60,587 nt of DNA, taken from positions 1 through 60,587 of the forward strand of contig CAMVRM010000015.1 of assembly GCA_947169885.1 (NCBI GenBank). Direction: 5' to 3'. The stretch comes from an uncultured Ruminococcus sp. (GTDB lineage Bacteria; Bacillota; Clostridia; Oscillospirales; Ruminococcaceae). The notes under the pieces were generated by a model. That model saw only the letters and a list, made by a program, of their open reading frames with translations. It was not told the DNA's origin and ran no database searches. A program made the translations under genes and the position numbers. Below, one piece after another: positions 1 through 8,790 of the stretch (positions are counted from its first letter, which is position 1; the number at the start of each line of letters is the position of its first letter).

Positions 1-220
1 TCCGTTTTTCTGTACCGTTTCTCTCAGTCAGCTTAATTATTATATCAAACATTTTTCCTCTTGTCAACCCTTTTTCGACAAAAAATTGCAGTTTGTATAC
101 TTGCACAGTCTTTTCCTTTTCTTTGATTTATTTATATTCAAAATTTCTTATATCCCGTATAATCTTTTTCTTATTGACCTATAATATCTCCTGAAAAACA
201 TTTTCAAAGGAGCATTTAAG
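1..220. other. AT-rich intergenic region upstream of the SleB-like gene
   Basis: No gene is visible. The stretch is AT-rich and contains two TATAAT hexamers, at 158-163 and 180-185. Neither has a convincing -35 hexamer at the right distance. A Shine-Dalgarno sequence (AAAGGAG, about 207-213) precedes the ATG at 221. Because SleB-type genes are usually made in the forespore, a sporulation sigma factor may be used here, but I see no clear consensus for one. Confidence 0.4.
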
Positions 221-901
221 ATGTCAAATATCCGCACTTTTCTTCGCACACTTGCAGCCCTTATCCTGCTGCTTTCTGCCGTTATCCTTATTTCCATTGC
301 AGTTATACCCAAAAATACCTACCCCACTCTTTCTTCCGTAGGTTCTCGTGGAGCAGAAGTCCGTGCTATCCAGCAGAAGCTTGCCGAACGCGGCTTGTTC
401 CATGAAGATATAACAGGCTATTACGGCGAAAAGACCCGTGCCGCCGTTATCCGCTTTCAGAAACAACAAGGAATAGCCCAGACAGGCACAGCAGGTCCTC
501 TCACCCTCAAAGCCCTTGGTATAACCGTGGGGAGCGTACCGCCTGCCACAGAGTCGAATATCTACCTTCTCGCACGCATAATCTCCGCAGAAGCCCGTGG
601 TGAACCCTACACAGGTCAGGTAGCTGTCGGCGCTGTTATCCTTAACCGCATCGAGCATCCCTCTTTCCCCGACACACTCTCGGGCGTTATCTATCAGAAC
701 GGCGCATTCACCGCTATCGTAGACGGTCAGTTCGACCAACCTATCTCCGACAGCGCCTACTCCGCCGCCCGTGACGCTTTCAACGGCTGGGATCCCACAG
801 GCGGCTGTATCTATTACTACAACCCAAACAAGACCTCCAACAAATTCATGTGGTCACGCCCAACTATCATCACTATCGGCTCTCACCGATTCTGCACCTG
901 A
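221..901 (+). CDS. SleB-type cell wall / spore cortex hydrolase
   Basis: This 226-residue protein has an N-terminal hydrophobic segment (about residues 10-30) that acts as a signal or membrane anchor. A peptidoglycan-binding type 1 domain follows (about 40-100, with the AVIRFQKQQG core). The C-terminal Hydrolase_2/SleB domain (about 112-226) contains the SAEARGE motif, whose Glu (residue 124) is the expected catalytic acid of this lytic transglycosylase family. The order of domains matches SleB/CwlJ-like proteins that open the spore cortex at germination. Vegetative relatives with the same architecture exist, so a sporulation role is inferred. A good AAAGGAG site precedes the ATG. A terminator follows immediately, and the next gene is convergent, so this gene is probably monocistronic. 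Confidence 0.85.
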   Translation: MSNIRTFLRTLAALILLLSAVILISIAVIPKNTYPTLSSVGSRGAEVRAIQQKLAERGLFHEDITGYYGEKTRAAVIRFQKQQGIAQTGTAGPLTLKALGITVGSVPPATESNIYLLARIISAEARGEPYTGQVAVGAVILNRIEHPSFPDTLSGVIYQNGAFTAIVDGQFDQPISDSAYSAARDAFNGWDPTGGCIYYYNPNKTSNKFMWSRPTIITIGSHRFCT

Positions 902-910
902 TAAATAATA

Positions 911-953
911 AACGGGAAAGCACCGCATAAGCACTTTCCCGTCAAATTTTTTT
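911..953. terminator. Rho-independent terminator
   Basis: ACGGGAAAG pairs with CTTTCCCGT across a 13-base loop and is followed by a run of seven T (946-952). It ends the SleB-like gene and abuts the stop codon of the convergent cellulase gene. Confidence 0.85.
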
Positions 954-2139
954 ACTTGCACGCAATATCCGTCATTGCTGTAACAAGCTCGGGGAACTTC
1001 CACTCGGGCATGGGTTCTCTGTCCATAAGACCGAAGTTCTCGCCGTTTCCGACAAATGCGTTGTTATCCCACCAAATAGCAGGCACACCTCTGTCCTTAG
1101 CCTGCTGAACATAGTATTTAGCGCAGGCAAGCCTGTCGTCAAGGTTGTTCTTGTTGACCGTGCCGAACTCGCCGATTATCACAGGTATATTGTTCGAGAG
1201 GAACAGATCATCAAGGGTATAGAAAAAGTTGTCTATCTCATTCTGACCCGAACTTTCGTCCCACTTGTCAGTACCCTTAGTATCAAGCGCAAGCGAATAA
1301 GGCAGATAAGCGTGGACCGAAACTATCACCTTATCATCATTCTCGGGAAGCCACAGATCCTGCAAAGCCACTCTCGAAGAAGAAGCCGCATAACCTGTCA
1401 TCATAAGATGTCTCTTTTCGTTGTTTCCGCCGCTCTCACGGACTGTCTTGTAAAACGCCTGTTCATACTCCGCAACGATAGCACGGCTGTTTGAGTCGCC
1501 GCCGTTCCATTCCATGTTAGTGCCTCTCATTCTCGGCTCGTTAAGACCCTCGAAAATAAGATGCTCGTCATAGCCCTTGAATTCCTCGGCGATCTGCTTC
1601 CACAGTGCGGTCAGCTGTTCAATATCCTGATCCTTGTTCTCGGCAGTCGGGAAATACCATTCCTCATGATGTGTATTAAGAATAACGAAAAGCCCGTTGT
1701 TTATGCCGTAATCCACTATCTCATGAACTCTCGCCATCCACTCGGGGTCAACGTTATAGCTTTCGTCCATATGCTCGCCCCACGAAACAGGCACTCTGAA
1801 CACATTGAAACCCGATTCTTTAAGAAGCAGACACATCTGCTCATTCGTCCTGTTTGGCTGCCATGAAACTTCCGCATCAACAGTCGAATTGTTGGTAGCG
1901 TCCATAGTGTTGCCCAAGTTCCAGCCGATCGTCATTTCCTTTACAAGCTCTGCCGAAGAAATATCCCTTATCTCCATTTGAACAGGCTCTTTCTTTTCTG
2001 CTTCTGCCTGAGAAGTGTTTTCAGCACCGCTGTTTCCAGTGCCCTCCGAACTGCTTTCATCTTTTTTTCCGCAGGAAGTCATGACACCCATTCCAAGCGT
2101 GAGCGCCATAACTGCGGCAATTATTTTCTTGATCTTCAT
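952..2139 (-). CDS. GH5 endoglucanase (cellulase), lipoprotein
   Basis: The 395-residue product starts with a lipoprotein signal peptide ending at MTSC (Cys 23). A Ser/Glu-rich linker (about 25-55) leads to a glycoside hydrolase family 5 catalytic domain. Diagnostic motifs are GWNLGNTMDA near the start of the barrel, the acid/base Glu in EGLNEPR, and the nucleophile Glu in IIGEFGT. GH5 enzymes of this type cleave internal beta-1,4 bonds of cellulose or related glucans. There is no dockerin or carbohydrate-binding module, so the enzyme is likely cell-surface bound through its lipid anchor and not cellulosomal. The ATG is preceded by GGAGG. It lies downstream of, and in the same direction as, the AI-2E permease gene, with 7-nt repeats between them. 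Substrate (cellulose, xyloglucan or mannan) cannot be fixed from motifs alone. Confidence 0.88.
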   Translation of the reverse strand: MKIKKIIAAVMALTLGMGVMTSCGKKDESSSEGTGNSGAENTSQAEAEKKEPVQMEIRDISSAELVKEMTIGWNLGNTMDATNNSTVDAEVSWQPNRTNEQMCLLLKESGFNVFRVPVSWGEHMDESYNVDPEWMARVHEIVDYGINNGLFVILNTHHEEWYFPTAENKDQDIEQLTALWKQIAEEFKGYDEHLIFEGLNEPRMRGTNMEWNGGDSNSRAIVAEYEQAFYKTVRESGGNNEKRHLMMTGYAASSSRVALQDLWLPENDDKVIVSVHAYLPYSLALDTKGTDKWDESSGQNEIDNFFYTLDDLFLSNNIPVIIGEFGTVNKNNLDDRLACAKYYVQQAKDRGVPAIWWDNNAFVGNGENFGLMDREPMPEWKFPELVTAMTDIACK

Positions 2140-2160
2140 AGATTAAACCTCCAAGCTTCT

Positions 2161-2198
2161 ATATCTTTTATCTGTTATCTCTCATCTATTATCTATTC
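2161..2198 (-). repeat. 7-nt tandem repeat at the AI-2E permease stop codon
   Basis: Read on the minus strand, the permease stop TAG runs straight into GATAATA, GATGAGA, GATAACA and GATAAAA heptamers. This is one of about ten such arrays in the window (see findings). Confidence 0.8.
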
Positions 2199-3479
2199 AT
2201 CAGTAACGCCCTTGTGTTCCTCGGGAGCGATGTAGTCGAATATCTCTATCCGTTCATCGTCTTCCTCGTCCCTGCCGATCACTCCAAGCCAGTCGGGAGC
2301 ATTTGAAAGATCGGTGCGCAGATGTTCCTTGTATGTGCGCTCTGCTTCTTTCCTCGCATTTCTCATGTTCACAGCATCTTTGATAAGACAGTATAACACC
2401 GAACATACGGGAACAGCAACGAACATACCGAATATCCCTCCGACATCTCCGCCGACAGTTATCGCAAACAGCACCCACATACTGGGCAGTCCCACCGAAC
2501 TTCCCACAACTCTCGGATAAATGAGATTATTCTCCACCTGCTGTAAGATAATGAGGAATATGAGGAAAATGACCGCCTGCTTTGCCGATGTTATAAGGAT
2601 AAGGAACGCTCCCAGACCCATGCCGATGAACGCACCGACGATAGGAATGAACGCCGTCAGCGCAACGAGCGCCCCGATAGTCCCGGCATATGGCAGTCTC
2701 AGTATAGTCATTCCGATAAAACATAACGAACCAAGAATGCACGCTTCAAGCCCCTGCCCCGAGATAAAATTCGAGAAAGTGTCTTTTGAAAGATTGCCGA
2801 TGTGCGCAAGTCTTGCCGAGATGCGCTCAGGCAGATAAGCCGTTGTTATGCGGTAAAGCTGATTTTTCAGTTTCTCTTTCTCCGCAAGCACATATATCGA
2901 GAACACCAGCCCGATAACAAAGTTCGTTATCCCTTTCATAGTACCCGAAGCGATGTCCTTCACATTTCCGAGCGTGTCACTTATTATCGAGGAATTTTTC
3001 AGCTTTTCCATAACAGTCTCAGTGACACTTGATTCCGTGATGCCTGCACTTTCCAGCCAGTCGCTTATCTCGGGATTGTTCTTGATGATGTTGAAAGCCT
3101 TGTCAGTGAACGCAGGAAATTCGTTGTAAAGCGTGATAACTGTTTCCTTTACCGAGGGTATAACAAGCGAAAGCACAGCCACTACAAGCCCTATGCAAAG
3201 CAGATACGATGCCACAAGCGCCGCAGGACGTGAGATCTTCCTGCTTATCTTCCACCTGGGCGAAAGATCTTTCTTGTAAAATACTTTCCCCTCGATGATG
3301 CTCATGGGAACGTTCAGTATCAGCGCAATGACCGTGCCGATAACGAACGCCGAAAGTATCTCAGCCCCCAGCGACAGCCAATGCTCGATAGTTTTATACT
3401 GCGTAAGCCCCCAGTAAAGCACCACCCCGATAATAACTATCGCCAGTGTCTCCCAGAAGCCCTGATGTTTCTTTTTCAT
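2193..3479 (-). CDS. AI-2E family (TqsA/YdiK-like, UPF0118) membrane permease
   Basis: The 428-residue protein shows the AI-2E transporter topology. There are hydrophobic helices at about 10-60 and 85-110, a polar central region (about 115-190), and then a cluster of helices at about 190-215 and 245-360. The family signature regions are visible (PIVGAFIG, and LLQQVENNLIYPRVVG-type sequence around residue 320). Members export or conduct small solutes, and roles range from autoinducer-2 release to Na+/H+ exchange, so the substrate is unknown. The C-terminal tail (about 370-428) is highly charged and cytoplasmic. The AAGAGGTG ribosome site lies about 14 bases before the ATG, which is long. No better start was found. 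It is followed by the cellulase gene with only 53 bases between them. Confidence 0.82.
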   Translation of the reverse strand: MKKKHQGFWETLAIVIIGVVLYWGLTQYKTIEHWLSLGAEILSAFVIGTVIALILNVPMSIIEGKVFYKKDLSPRWKISRKISRPAALVASYLLCIGLVVAVLSLVIPSVKETVITLYNEFPAFTDKAFNIIKNNPEISDWLESAGITESSVTETVMEKLKNSSIISDTLGNVKDIASGTMKGITNFVIGLVFSIYVLAEKEKLKNQLYRITTAYLPERISARLAHIGNLSKDTFSNFISGQGLEACILGSLCFIGMTILRLPYAGTIGALVALTAFIPIVGAFIGMGLGAFLILITSAKQAVIFLIFLIILQQVENNLIYPRVVGSSVGLPSMWVLFAITVGGDVGGIFGMFVAVPVCSVLYCLIKDAVNMRNARKEAERTYKEHLRTDLSNAPDWLGVIGRDEEDDERIEIFDYIAPEEHKGVTDE

Positions 3480-3520
3480 TTTATTTCAGCAAACACCTCT
3501 TTTTAATAGCTAACTCCTTA

Positions 3521-3546
3521 GCTGTTATCTATTATCTTTAATCTAT
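3521..3546 (-). repeat. 7-nt repeat at the ilvB stop codon
   Basis: On the minus strand the ilvB end reads GATTAAAGATAATAGATAAC. The stop codon TAA sits inside the first heptamer. It is the same repeat family as at 2161-2198. Confidence 0.75.
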
Positions 3547-5223
3547 CGCCATTGTCATGATAGGGTTGAGAACGTCGCCGCCTGCGGGCACCATGGGAAG
3601 AACGTTAACGTCCTTGTCGATAACGCACTCAACAAGGCAGGGTCTGCCGCATTCCAGAGCTTTCTTCAAGCCTGCCTCTATCTCGTCTTTCTTAGTTATG
3701 CGAATGCCCTCTATGCCGAACGCCTCCGCAAGCTTCATGAAGTCCGTTCCTCTGTCAAGCGTGGTCTGCGAGAAGCGCTTGTCATAGAACAGTCTCTGCC
3801 ACTGACGCACCATTCCGAGAACATTGTTCGTGAACACCAGTTCGATAACAGGGATATTGTGCTTTGCAAGTGTTGAAAGTTCATTGCAGTTCATGAAGAA
3901 GCTTCCGTCGCCTGCAATGTTGATAACTGTCTTGTCGGGATTGCCGATCTTAGCGCCGATAGCAGCGCCCAGACCGTAACCCATAGTACCCAGTCCGCCG
4001 CTCGAAGCAAAAGTTCTCGGCTCGGTAAAGTCATAGAACTGAGCCGCCCACATCTGATGCTGACCGACTTCCGTTGTGATGATAGCCTTAGCGTCTGTCA
4101 GGCGGTTAAGTGTCTCGATAACTTCATTCGGGAGTACTTCGTCAGCCTTGTGTATAGGCTGCATAGTCAGCGGATACTTGTTCTTCCATGTATGTATCTG
4201 TTCTATCCACTCAGGGTGTTTCATCTGCGGAAGAAGCTCATTGAACTTCGAGATAACATATTTCAGATCGCCGTTAACGTAGCAGTAGGGTGCAACATTC
4301 TTGCCTATCTCCGCAGGGTCGATCTCAACGTGTATTATTTTGGTGTGCTTGCCGAAAGTCTTGGTGTTGAGTGCAACTCTGTCCGAAAATCTCGAACCCA
4401 GCACCAGCATAAGATCACAGTCTCTCAGCGCTCTTGAAGCGGTCTTAGTACCGTGCATACCCAGCATACCGACATATCTGTCGTCCTTGTTATAGAATGC
4501 CGCCTGACCCATAAGTGACAGAGCGATAGGCGCATCAATGCGGTTGACAAGTTCACCCAGCGCACCCTCAGCACTGCACGAAACAACACCGCCGCCTGCA
4601 TAAATGAAAGGTCTTTCGCTCGCCTTGATAAGTTCAACAGCTCTTTCGATCTGTTCGTTTATGTCATCGGGGTTGTGGTTCACTATCTCCACGGGAGTTT
4701 TCTTCACATATTCGGTAACAGCCGCAGTAACGTCCTTAGGAATGTCGATAAGCACAGGACCTTTTCTTCCCTCATTAGCGATCCTGAAAGCCGCTCTCAC
4801 GGTGTCAGCAAGATCGTTCACGTCCTTAACGATAAAGTTATGTTTAGTGATAGGCATAGTTATACCGCATATGTCAACTTCCTGAAAAGAATCAAGACCC
4901 AGCGAAGCAGTACCAACATTTCCCGTGATAGCAACAACAGGTATCGAGTCCATATTTGCGGTAGCAAGTCCTGTAACAAGATTAGTCGCACCCGGACCGG
5001 AAGTAGCGATAACAACGCCTGTTTTGCCCGTTGTTCTTGCGTAACCGTCAGCGGCGTGGCTCGCAGCCTGCTCGTGAGCGGTTATAACGTGATGAATTCT
5101 GTCGGAATACTTGTAAAGAGCATCATAGATATTGAGTACCGCACCGCCGGGATAACCGAACACGGTATCAGCACCCTGCTCCAAAAGACACTCCAATAAT
5201 ATTTCAGAACCATTCAACTGCAT
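3538..5223 (-). CDS. ilvB: Acetolactate synthase, large (catalytic) subunit
   Basis: This 561-residue thiamine-diphosphate enzyme condenses two pyruvates to acetolactate, or pyruvate plus 2-oxobutyrate, in valine, leucine, isoleucine and pantothenate synthesis. The Pyr domain (about 1-165) has the catalytic Glu in VITAHEQAASHAADGYAR. The central domain (about 190-320) binds FAD. The PP domain contains the Mg/ThDP motif GDGSFFMNCNEL near residue 440. Length is normal for IlvB. No small regulatory subunit (ilvN) is adjacent. The ATG has a strong GGAGGAA site. The 307-base leader contains copy A of the multi-hairpin element, also found upstream of ilvD and coaBC. No T-box was recognised, so regulation is open. 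Confidence 0.95.
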   Translation of the reverse strand: MQLNGSEILLECLLEQGADTVFGYPGGAVLNIYDALYKYSDRIHHVITAHEQAASHAADGYARTTGKTGVVIATSGPGATNLVTGLATANMDSIPVVAITGNVGTASLGLDSFQEVDICGITMPITKHNFIVKDVNDLADTVRAAFRIANEGRKGPVLIDIPKDVTAAVTEYVKKTPVEIVNHNPDDINEQIERAVELIKASERPFIYAGGGVVSCSAEGALGELVNRIDAPIALSLMGQAAFYNKDDRYVGMLGMHGTKTASRALRDCDLMLVLGSRFSDRVALNTKTFGKHTKIIHVEIDPAEIGKNVAPYCYVNGDLKYVISKFNELLPQMKHPEWIEQIHTWKNKYPLTMQPIHKADEVLPNEVIETLNRLTDAKAIITTEVGQHQMWAAQFYDFTEPRTFASSGGLGTMGYGLGAAIGAKIGNPDKTVINIAGDGSFFMNCNELSTLAKHNIPVIELVFTNNVLGMVRQWQRLFYDKRFSQTTLDRGTDFMKLAEAFGIEGIRITKKDEIEAGLKKALECGRPCLVECVIDKDVNVLPMVPAGGDVLNPIMTMAID

Positions 5224-5530
5224 TTTTTATTCCTCCAAATAATTGATTTTTTTCATAATGCACACCTGATTGTGTGCTTACATTTCATAACTTCATACAC
5301 ATTGTAGAGATAACGGACTTGCCGTCCATTTTGAGATTAATGTCCAGTTCGGACATTATAGGGTCTTTTTTCGGTAATACGCTTTCTCTGTCCCGAAAAA
5401 TAAAAATCGGCATTTTGGTGCTTCTACGTTTGTACGCTTTATCGTTATTTTGTTTTGAACTTTTCTTTCTTATCTCTTATCTCTTATCTCTTATCTCTTA
5501 TTTCTTATTTCTTATTTCTTTTGACAGCAT
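5224..5530 (-). repeat. ilvB leader: multi-hairpin element copy A plus 7-nt array
   Basis: In the sense of ilvB this gap starts with (AAGAAAT/AAGAGAT)n heptamers (5466-5523). It then carries a shortened copy of the element described at 8838-9235. Visible parts are the ATGCCGATTTTTAT half-stem, TTCGGG...CCGAA, AATGTCC-GAACT-GGACATT and GGAC-GGCAA-GTCC hairpins (about 5296-5420). Compared with copies B and C it lacks the 5' hairpins and the internal block. A further hairpin, GCACAC-AATCAG-GTGTGC (about 5261-5278), lies just upstream of the ribosome site. No gene was seen. Confidence 0.75.
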
Positions 5531-6394
5531 CTAGCCGTCCGCCCGAGGACTTCCGAATCTTTTATTGAATTCTTCGTAGTTCTTCGTCTCTCGCTCTATG
5601 TGGAATACCGCATACTCAATGGCTTCAAAATGGAAAATGAAATCCTCCATTACTTCCGCAAATACCTCCGAAACGATCTCGGGCGGATTCCTGAACGCTC
5701 CGCACCCGAACGCCCCCAGTATCAGAACTTCATTCTCATTTGCCGCCGCAACTTCAAAAATTCTCCGTATGCGTGTTCTTAATAACGCCCTTAACTCATC
5801 GTCAGTTACCTTCGCAGGCTCTGTCCCCGAGTTCGGATTCATCGAATTGCTCGGTCTTTCCCTCAGATTCGGCGCAGCACAGGTGATGATGTTCACGTCC
5901 CACCTGTCTTCGTCCTTTAACAGCTCGGGAAAGTCAATGTCGCTCTTGAAAACTTTGACTTCGGGCGTATAGATGCAGTCGTCGTTGTAAACAGGTGTCC
6001 ATGCTCTTTTGTGCGGATAATAGAACTGCTCCAGCATATCATGCGATTCAAGACACGGATAAAGCGTGGTGCATCTGCAAATGCTCTCCTCCTGCGCCGA
6101 TGAACCCCTTACAACTCCGCCGCCCGGATTCGTCGCAGACGCAAAATTCAACACGCAGACTTTCTTTCCCTGCTTTGCATAAGGCTCGGACGCTTCGAGC
6201 GAACGCTTGCCGCTTACCGTGACCACAGCCCTCTCGGTGTACCTCGCCGCAGGAACTTCGACCTTACTGTCAGCCGCAATGAACTTCTGATGCGCTCTCG
6301 ACTTACCGACAACACCTATAAGGCTCGGATCATGGTCATAGTTATTTTTCGTATCCGCAAAAATAAAAGCGTTTACCATTCTTCTGTCAGGCAT
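5531..6394 (-). CDS. PARG-like ADP-ribosylglycohydrolase (TIGR02452 family)
   Basis: The 287-residue protein matches the bacterial microbial-type PARG / TIGR02452 family. The signature GGG-x7-QEE of poly(ADP-ribose) glycohydrolases is present at residues 91-103 (GGGVVRGSSAQEE). The LNFASATNPGG lead-in and the C-terminal GAFGCGAFRNPP macrodomain segment (about 232-243) are also intact. The two acidic residues after the Gln are expected to be catalytic. It likely removes ADP-ribose from proteins or nucleic acid in the cytosol. The biological substrate in bacteria is often unknown, and no ADP-ribosyltransferase gene is next to it. It has its own consensus promoter (6429-6458) and a GGAGGG site before the ATG. 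The first residues (MPDRRMVNAFIFADT) fit family members. Confidence 0.85.
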   Translation of the reverse strand: MPDRRMVNAFIFADTKNNYDHDPSLIGVVGKSRAHQKFIAADSKVEVPAARYTERAVVTVSGKRSLEASEPYAKQGKKVCVLNFASATNPGGGVVRGSSAQEESICRCTTLYPCLESHDMLEQFYYPHKRAWTPVYNDDCIYTPEVKVFKSDIDFPELLKDEDRWDVNIITCAAPNLRERPSNSMNPNSGTEPAKVTDDELRALLRTRIRRIFEVAAANENEVLILGAFGCGAFRNPPEIVSEVFAEVMEDFIFHFEAIEYAVFHIERETKNYEEFNKRFGSPRADG

Positions 6395-6428
6395 AATTTA
6401 TCCCTCCGTAAAAAATATATACATAGAT

Positions 6429-6458
6429 ATTATACCACATCAATATAACACTTGTCAA
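6429..6458 (-). promoter_or_regulatory. Sigma-A promoter of the PARG-like gene
   Basis: On the minus strand TTGACA (6458-6453), an 18-base spacer and TATAAT (6434-6429) lie about 35 bases upstream of the ATG at 6394. Both hexamers match consensus exactly. Confidence 0.85.
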
Positions 6459-6515
6459 CTATGTGTGATAAACGTTACAAAAATCCGTTCGGTCCAAAAT
6501 CTTAAATTAATTCTA

Positions 6516-6545
6516 TTGACATTTCCTGCTTTATTATGGTATAAT
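6516..6545 (+). promoter_or_regulatory. Sigma-A promoter of the manA operon
   Basis: TTGACA (6516-6521), an 18-base spacer and TATAAT (6540-6545) form a consensus promoter. The manA start is 64 bases downstream. It is divergent from the promoter at 6429-6458, with about 60 bases between the two -35 boxes. Confidence 0.85.
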
Positions 6546-6608
6546 AATTATGATTAGAGTCGGGTGCTTTTTTTCATCCGAACGGTCTATGAAAGGAAAT
6601 GGTATAAA

Positions 6609-7625
6609 ATGGCAATTTTCAGACTGTCTCCTGCCTTTAAGGACTACCTCTGGGGCGGAACGAGACTTCGTGATGAATACGGCAAAAAATGTGACTTCGA
6701 TAAGGTCGCAGAAAGCTGGGAACTCTCCTGCCATAAAGACGGCGCTTCCGTGGTCGCTGACGGCGAGGATAAGGGGCTTACTCTTGAACAGTATATCGAA
6801 AAGCACGGCAGGGGCATCTTAGGCACTGACTGCGAAAAGTTCAAAAACTTCCCTATTCTTATAAAGCTTATCGATGCTAAGGATAACCTCTCCGTTCAGG
6901 TACACCCCGATAATGATTACGCTCAGCGTGTTGAGGGCGAATACGGCAAGACCGAAATGTGGTATGTTGTCGACTGCGATGAGGGCGCAGAACTTCTCTA
7001 CGGCTTCAAGCACGAGATAACTAAGGAAGAATTCGCACAGCGCATTGCTGACAACACTCTCCTTGAAGTGACTAATAACGTACCCGTCCACAAGGGCGAT
7101 GTGTTCTTCATCAAGGCAGGCACACTTCACGCTATCGGCAAGGGTATCCTTATCGCCGAGATACAGCAGAACTCCAACACCACCTACCGCATCTATGATT
7201 ACGGCAGAGTAGGCAAGGACGGCAAGCCCCGTGAACTTCACGTTGAAAAGGCTAAGGACGTGACAAAACTCGCTCCCGCCGAACAGTACCCAGAAACTCC
7301 CGTTGAACAGCATGACGGCTACACCTCAAAGCTCATGGCAAGCTGTGACTACTTCACGACTTATGTCCTGAACGTTGACGGCAAAGCTCACCTCATCGCT
7401 GACGAAACAAGCTTCAACAGCCTGCTCATATTAGAAGGCGAGGGAACTGTCACAGCTGACACCGACCTTGCATCACAGGCGACCGAAAACGGCGGAAAAG
7501 TCTCCGCAAACGGCTTGCCCGAGGGAACTGTGAAGCTCTACAAGGGTGACAGCGTGTTCATAACCGCAGGAACAGGCGGCTATGTCATCGAGGGCAAAGC
7601 ACAGCTTGTTCTCACGAAAGTTTGA
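6609..7625 (+). CDS. manA: Mannose-6-phosphate isomerase, class I
   Basis: The start at 6609 (MAIFRLSPAFKDYLWGG) has a GAAAGGAA ribosome site, and the family's typical LKPxFKDxxWGG beginning follows it directly. Extension to 6564 adds a non-conserved peptide. The 338-residue cupin enzyme interconverts mannose-6-P and fructose-6-P. The zinc ligands are visible: Gln 97 and His 99 in LSVQVHPDN, Glu 116 in GKTEMWYV, and His 174 in AGTLHAIG. This is the shorter Firmicutes-type ManA. It heads an operon with a small membrane ORF (12 bases downstream) and a ROK glucokinase, so the unit serves entry of glucose and mannose, perhaps from cellulose or mannan breakdown. Confidence 0.93.
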   Translation: MAIFRLSPAFKDYLWGGTRLRDEYGKKCDFDKVAESWELSCHKDGASVVADGEDKGLTLEQYIEKHGRGILGTDCEKFKNFPILIKLIDAKDNLSVQVHPDNDYAQRVEGEYGKTEMWYVVDCDEGAELLYGFKHEITKEEFAQRIADNTLLEVTNNVPVHKGDVFFIKAGTLHAIGKGILIAEIQQNSNTTYRIYDYGRVGKDGKPRELHVEKAKDVTKLAPAEQYPETPVEQHDGYTSKLMASCDYFTTYVLNVDGKAHLIADETSFNSLLILEGEGTVTADTDLASQATENGGKVSANGLPEGTVKLYKGDSVFITAGTGGYVIEGKAQLVLTKV

Positions 7626-7637
7626 GGTAAAAACCTT

Positions 7638-7835
7638 ATGAAAAACAACAAAACTGAAACTATCCTTTCGGTGATCGTCCCTGCATTTGCCATGTGTGCA
7701 TATTTTCTCGCCGCATTCCTTGCGAAGAACAAGGGTCTGAAACGCACCTTTACCGCAATGGCGGCGCTCATGACGGGTCAGCTCGTCACCGAAATAGTAA
7801 ATCTTTCTATGAATAATAAAACGGAGGACATTTAA
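7638..7835 (+). CDS. Small hydrophobic protein between manA and glucokinase
   Basis: The 65-residue product is not recognised. It has a first hydrophobic stretch at about 8-28 (ILSVIVPAFAMCAYFLAAFLA) and a weaker second one at about 38-55 (AAALMT..LVTEIVNLS). It could be a one- or two-pass membrane protein with short polar ends. A GAGGT site precedes the ATG, and the spacing to both neighbours is tight: 12 bases after manA and 1 base before the glucokinase start. It is therefore almost certainly co-translated with them. A role in sugar transport or in anchoring the enzymes is only a guess. Confidence 0.6.
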   Translation: MKNNKTETILSVIVPAFAMCAYFLAAFLAKNKGLKRTFTAMAALMTGQLVTEIVNLSMNNKTEDI

Positions 7836-7836
7836 C

Positions 7837-8790
7837 ATGAAGTACTACATAGGTATCGACCTCGGAGGAACGAACATCAAGGCAGGCGTTGTCTCCGAAA
7901 ACTTTGAGATAGTCGCAAAGGCTACCTGCAAGACCAATCTGCCCCGTCCTGCTGAGGAAATTTGTGCAGACATGGCAAAAGTCGCACTCGAAGCAGTCGA
8001 GAACGCAGGTCTTACCCTTAACGAGATCGAAGCAGTCGGCATCGGCACACCGGGCATTGCAAATTCCGCAGAGGGTGTCATCGAATATTCCAACAACTTA
8101 GGATTCCGTGACTTCCACGTTGTCGAGCTGATGAAGACCTTTATCGACAAGCCCTGCTATGTTGAGAACGATGCAAATGCGGCGGCATACGGCGAATTTG
8201 TAGCAGGTGCGGCAAAGGGTGCGAACAATGCGGTCTGCATCACATTAGGCACAGGTGTCGGCGGCGGAATAATCATTGATGGCAAGATTTACAGCGGTTC
8301 AAACTTTGCAGGCGCAGAGATAGGACACACAGTCATCGACCCGAACGGTCCTCAGTGTACCTGCGGAAGAAAGGGCTGTTTTGAAGTATTCTCCTCTGCA
8401 ACAGGTCTTGTGAACATGACAAAGACTGCCATGGAGGAGGACAAGACCTCTATCATGTGGAACATGACAGAAGAAATGGGCAAAGTTTCTGCAAGAACAG
8501 CGTTCAACGCTATGCGTGAGGGCGATGCGGCAGGCAAAGCAGTTGTTGACAAGTACATTTGGTATCTTGCGTGCGGCATTGCGAACACGATAAACATATT
8601 CCAGCCCGACATCCTTTGCATAGGCGGCGGAGTATGCAACGAGGGCGATCCGCTGTTACTTCCGTTAAAAGCGCAGGTAGCAAAAGAGATATACACAAGA
8701 GATTCGGCGAAGAACACCGAGATAGTGATAGCGAAGCTAGGCAACGATGCAGGAATAATAGGCGCAGCTTTCTTAGGCTTAGCGCACTAA
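7837..8790 (+). CDS. ROK-family glucokinase
   Basis: The 317-residue protein begins with the ATP-binding motif GIDLGGTNIKAG (residues 6-17). It has the sugar-binding VENDANAAAYGE segment with the catalytic Asp (about residue 108). The ROK zinc motif CTCGRKGCFE (about 172-181) is preceded by the GAEIGHTVIDP loop that contacts the sugar. ROK kinases with this signature and length phosphorylate glucose with ATP. Mannose or N-acetyl sugars remain possible. It starts one base after the small membrane ORF and is third in the manA operon. Its stop codon is followed by a 7-nt repeat array and the multi-hairpin element that precedes ilvD. Confidence 0.92.
   Translation: MKYYIGIDLGGTNIKAGVVSENFEIVAKATCKTNLPRPAEEICADMAKVALEAVENAGLTLNEIEAVGIGTPGIANSAEGVIEYSNNLGFRDFHVVELMKTFIDKPCYVENDANAAAYGEFVAGAAKGANNAVCITLGTGVGGGIIIDGKIYSGSNFAGAEIGHTVIDPNGPQCTCGRKGCFEVFSSATGLVNMTKTAMEEDKTSIMWNMTEEMGKVSARTAFNAMREGDAAGKAVVDKYIWYLACGIANTINIFQPDILCIGGGVCNEGDPLLLPLKAQVAKEIYTRDSAKNTEIVIAKLGNDAGIIGAAFLGLAH

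Noticed and set aside
5224-5530. T-box riboswitch upstream of ilvB
   Set aside because: No T-box core or specifier stem could be found. The region is heptamers plus the multi-hairpin element.
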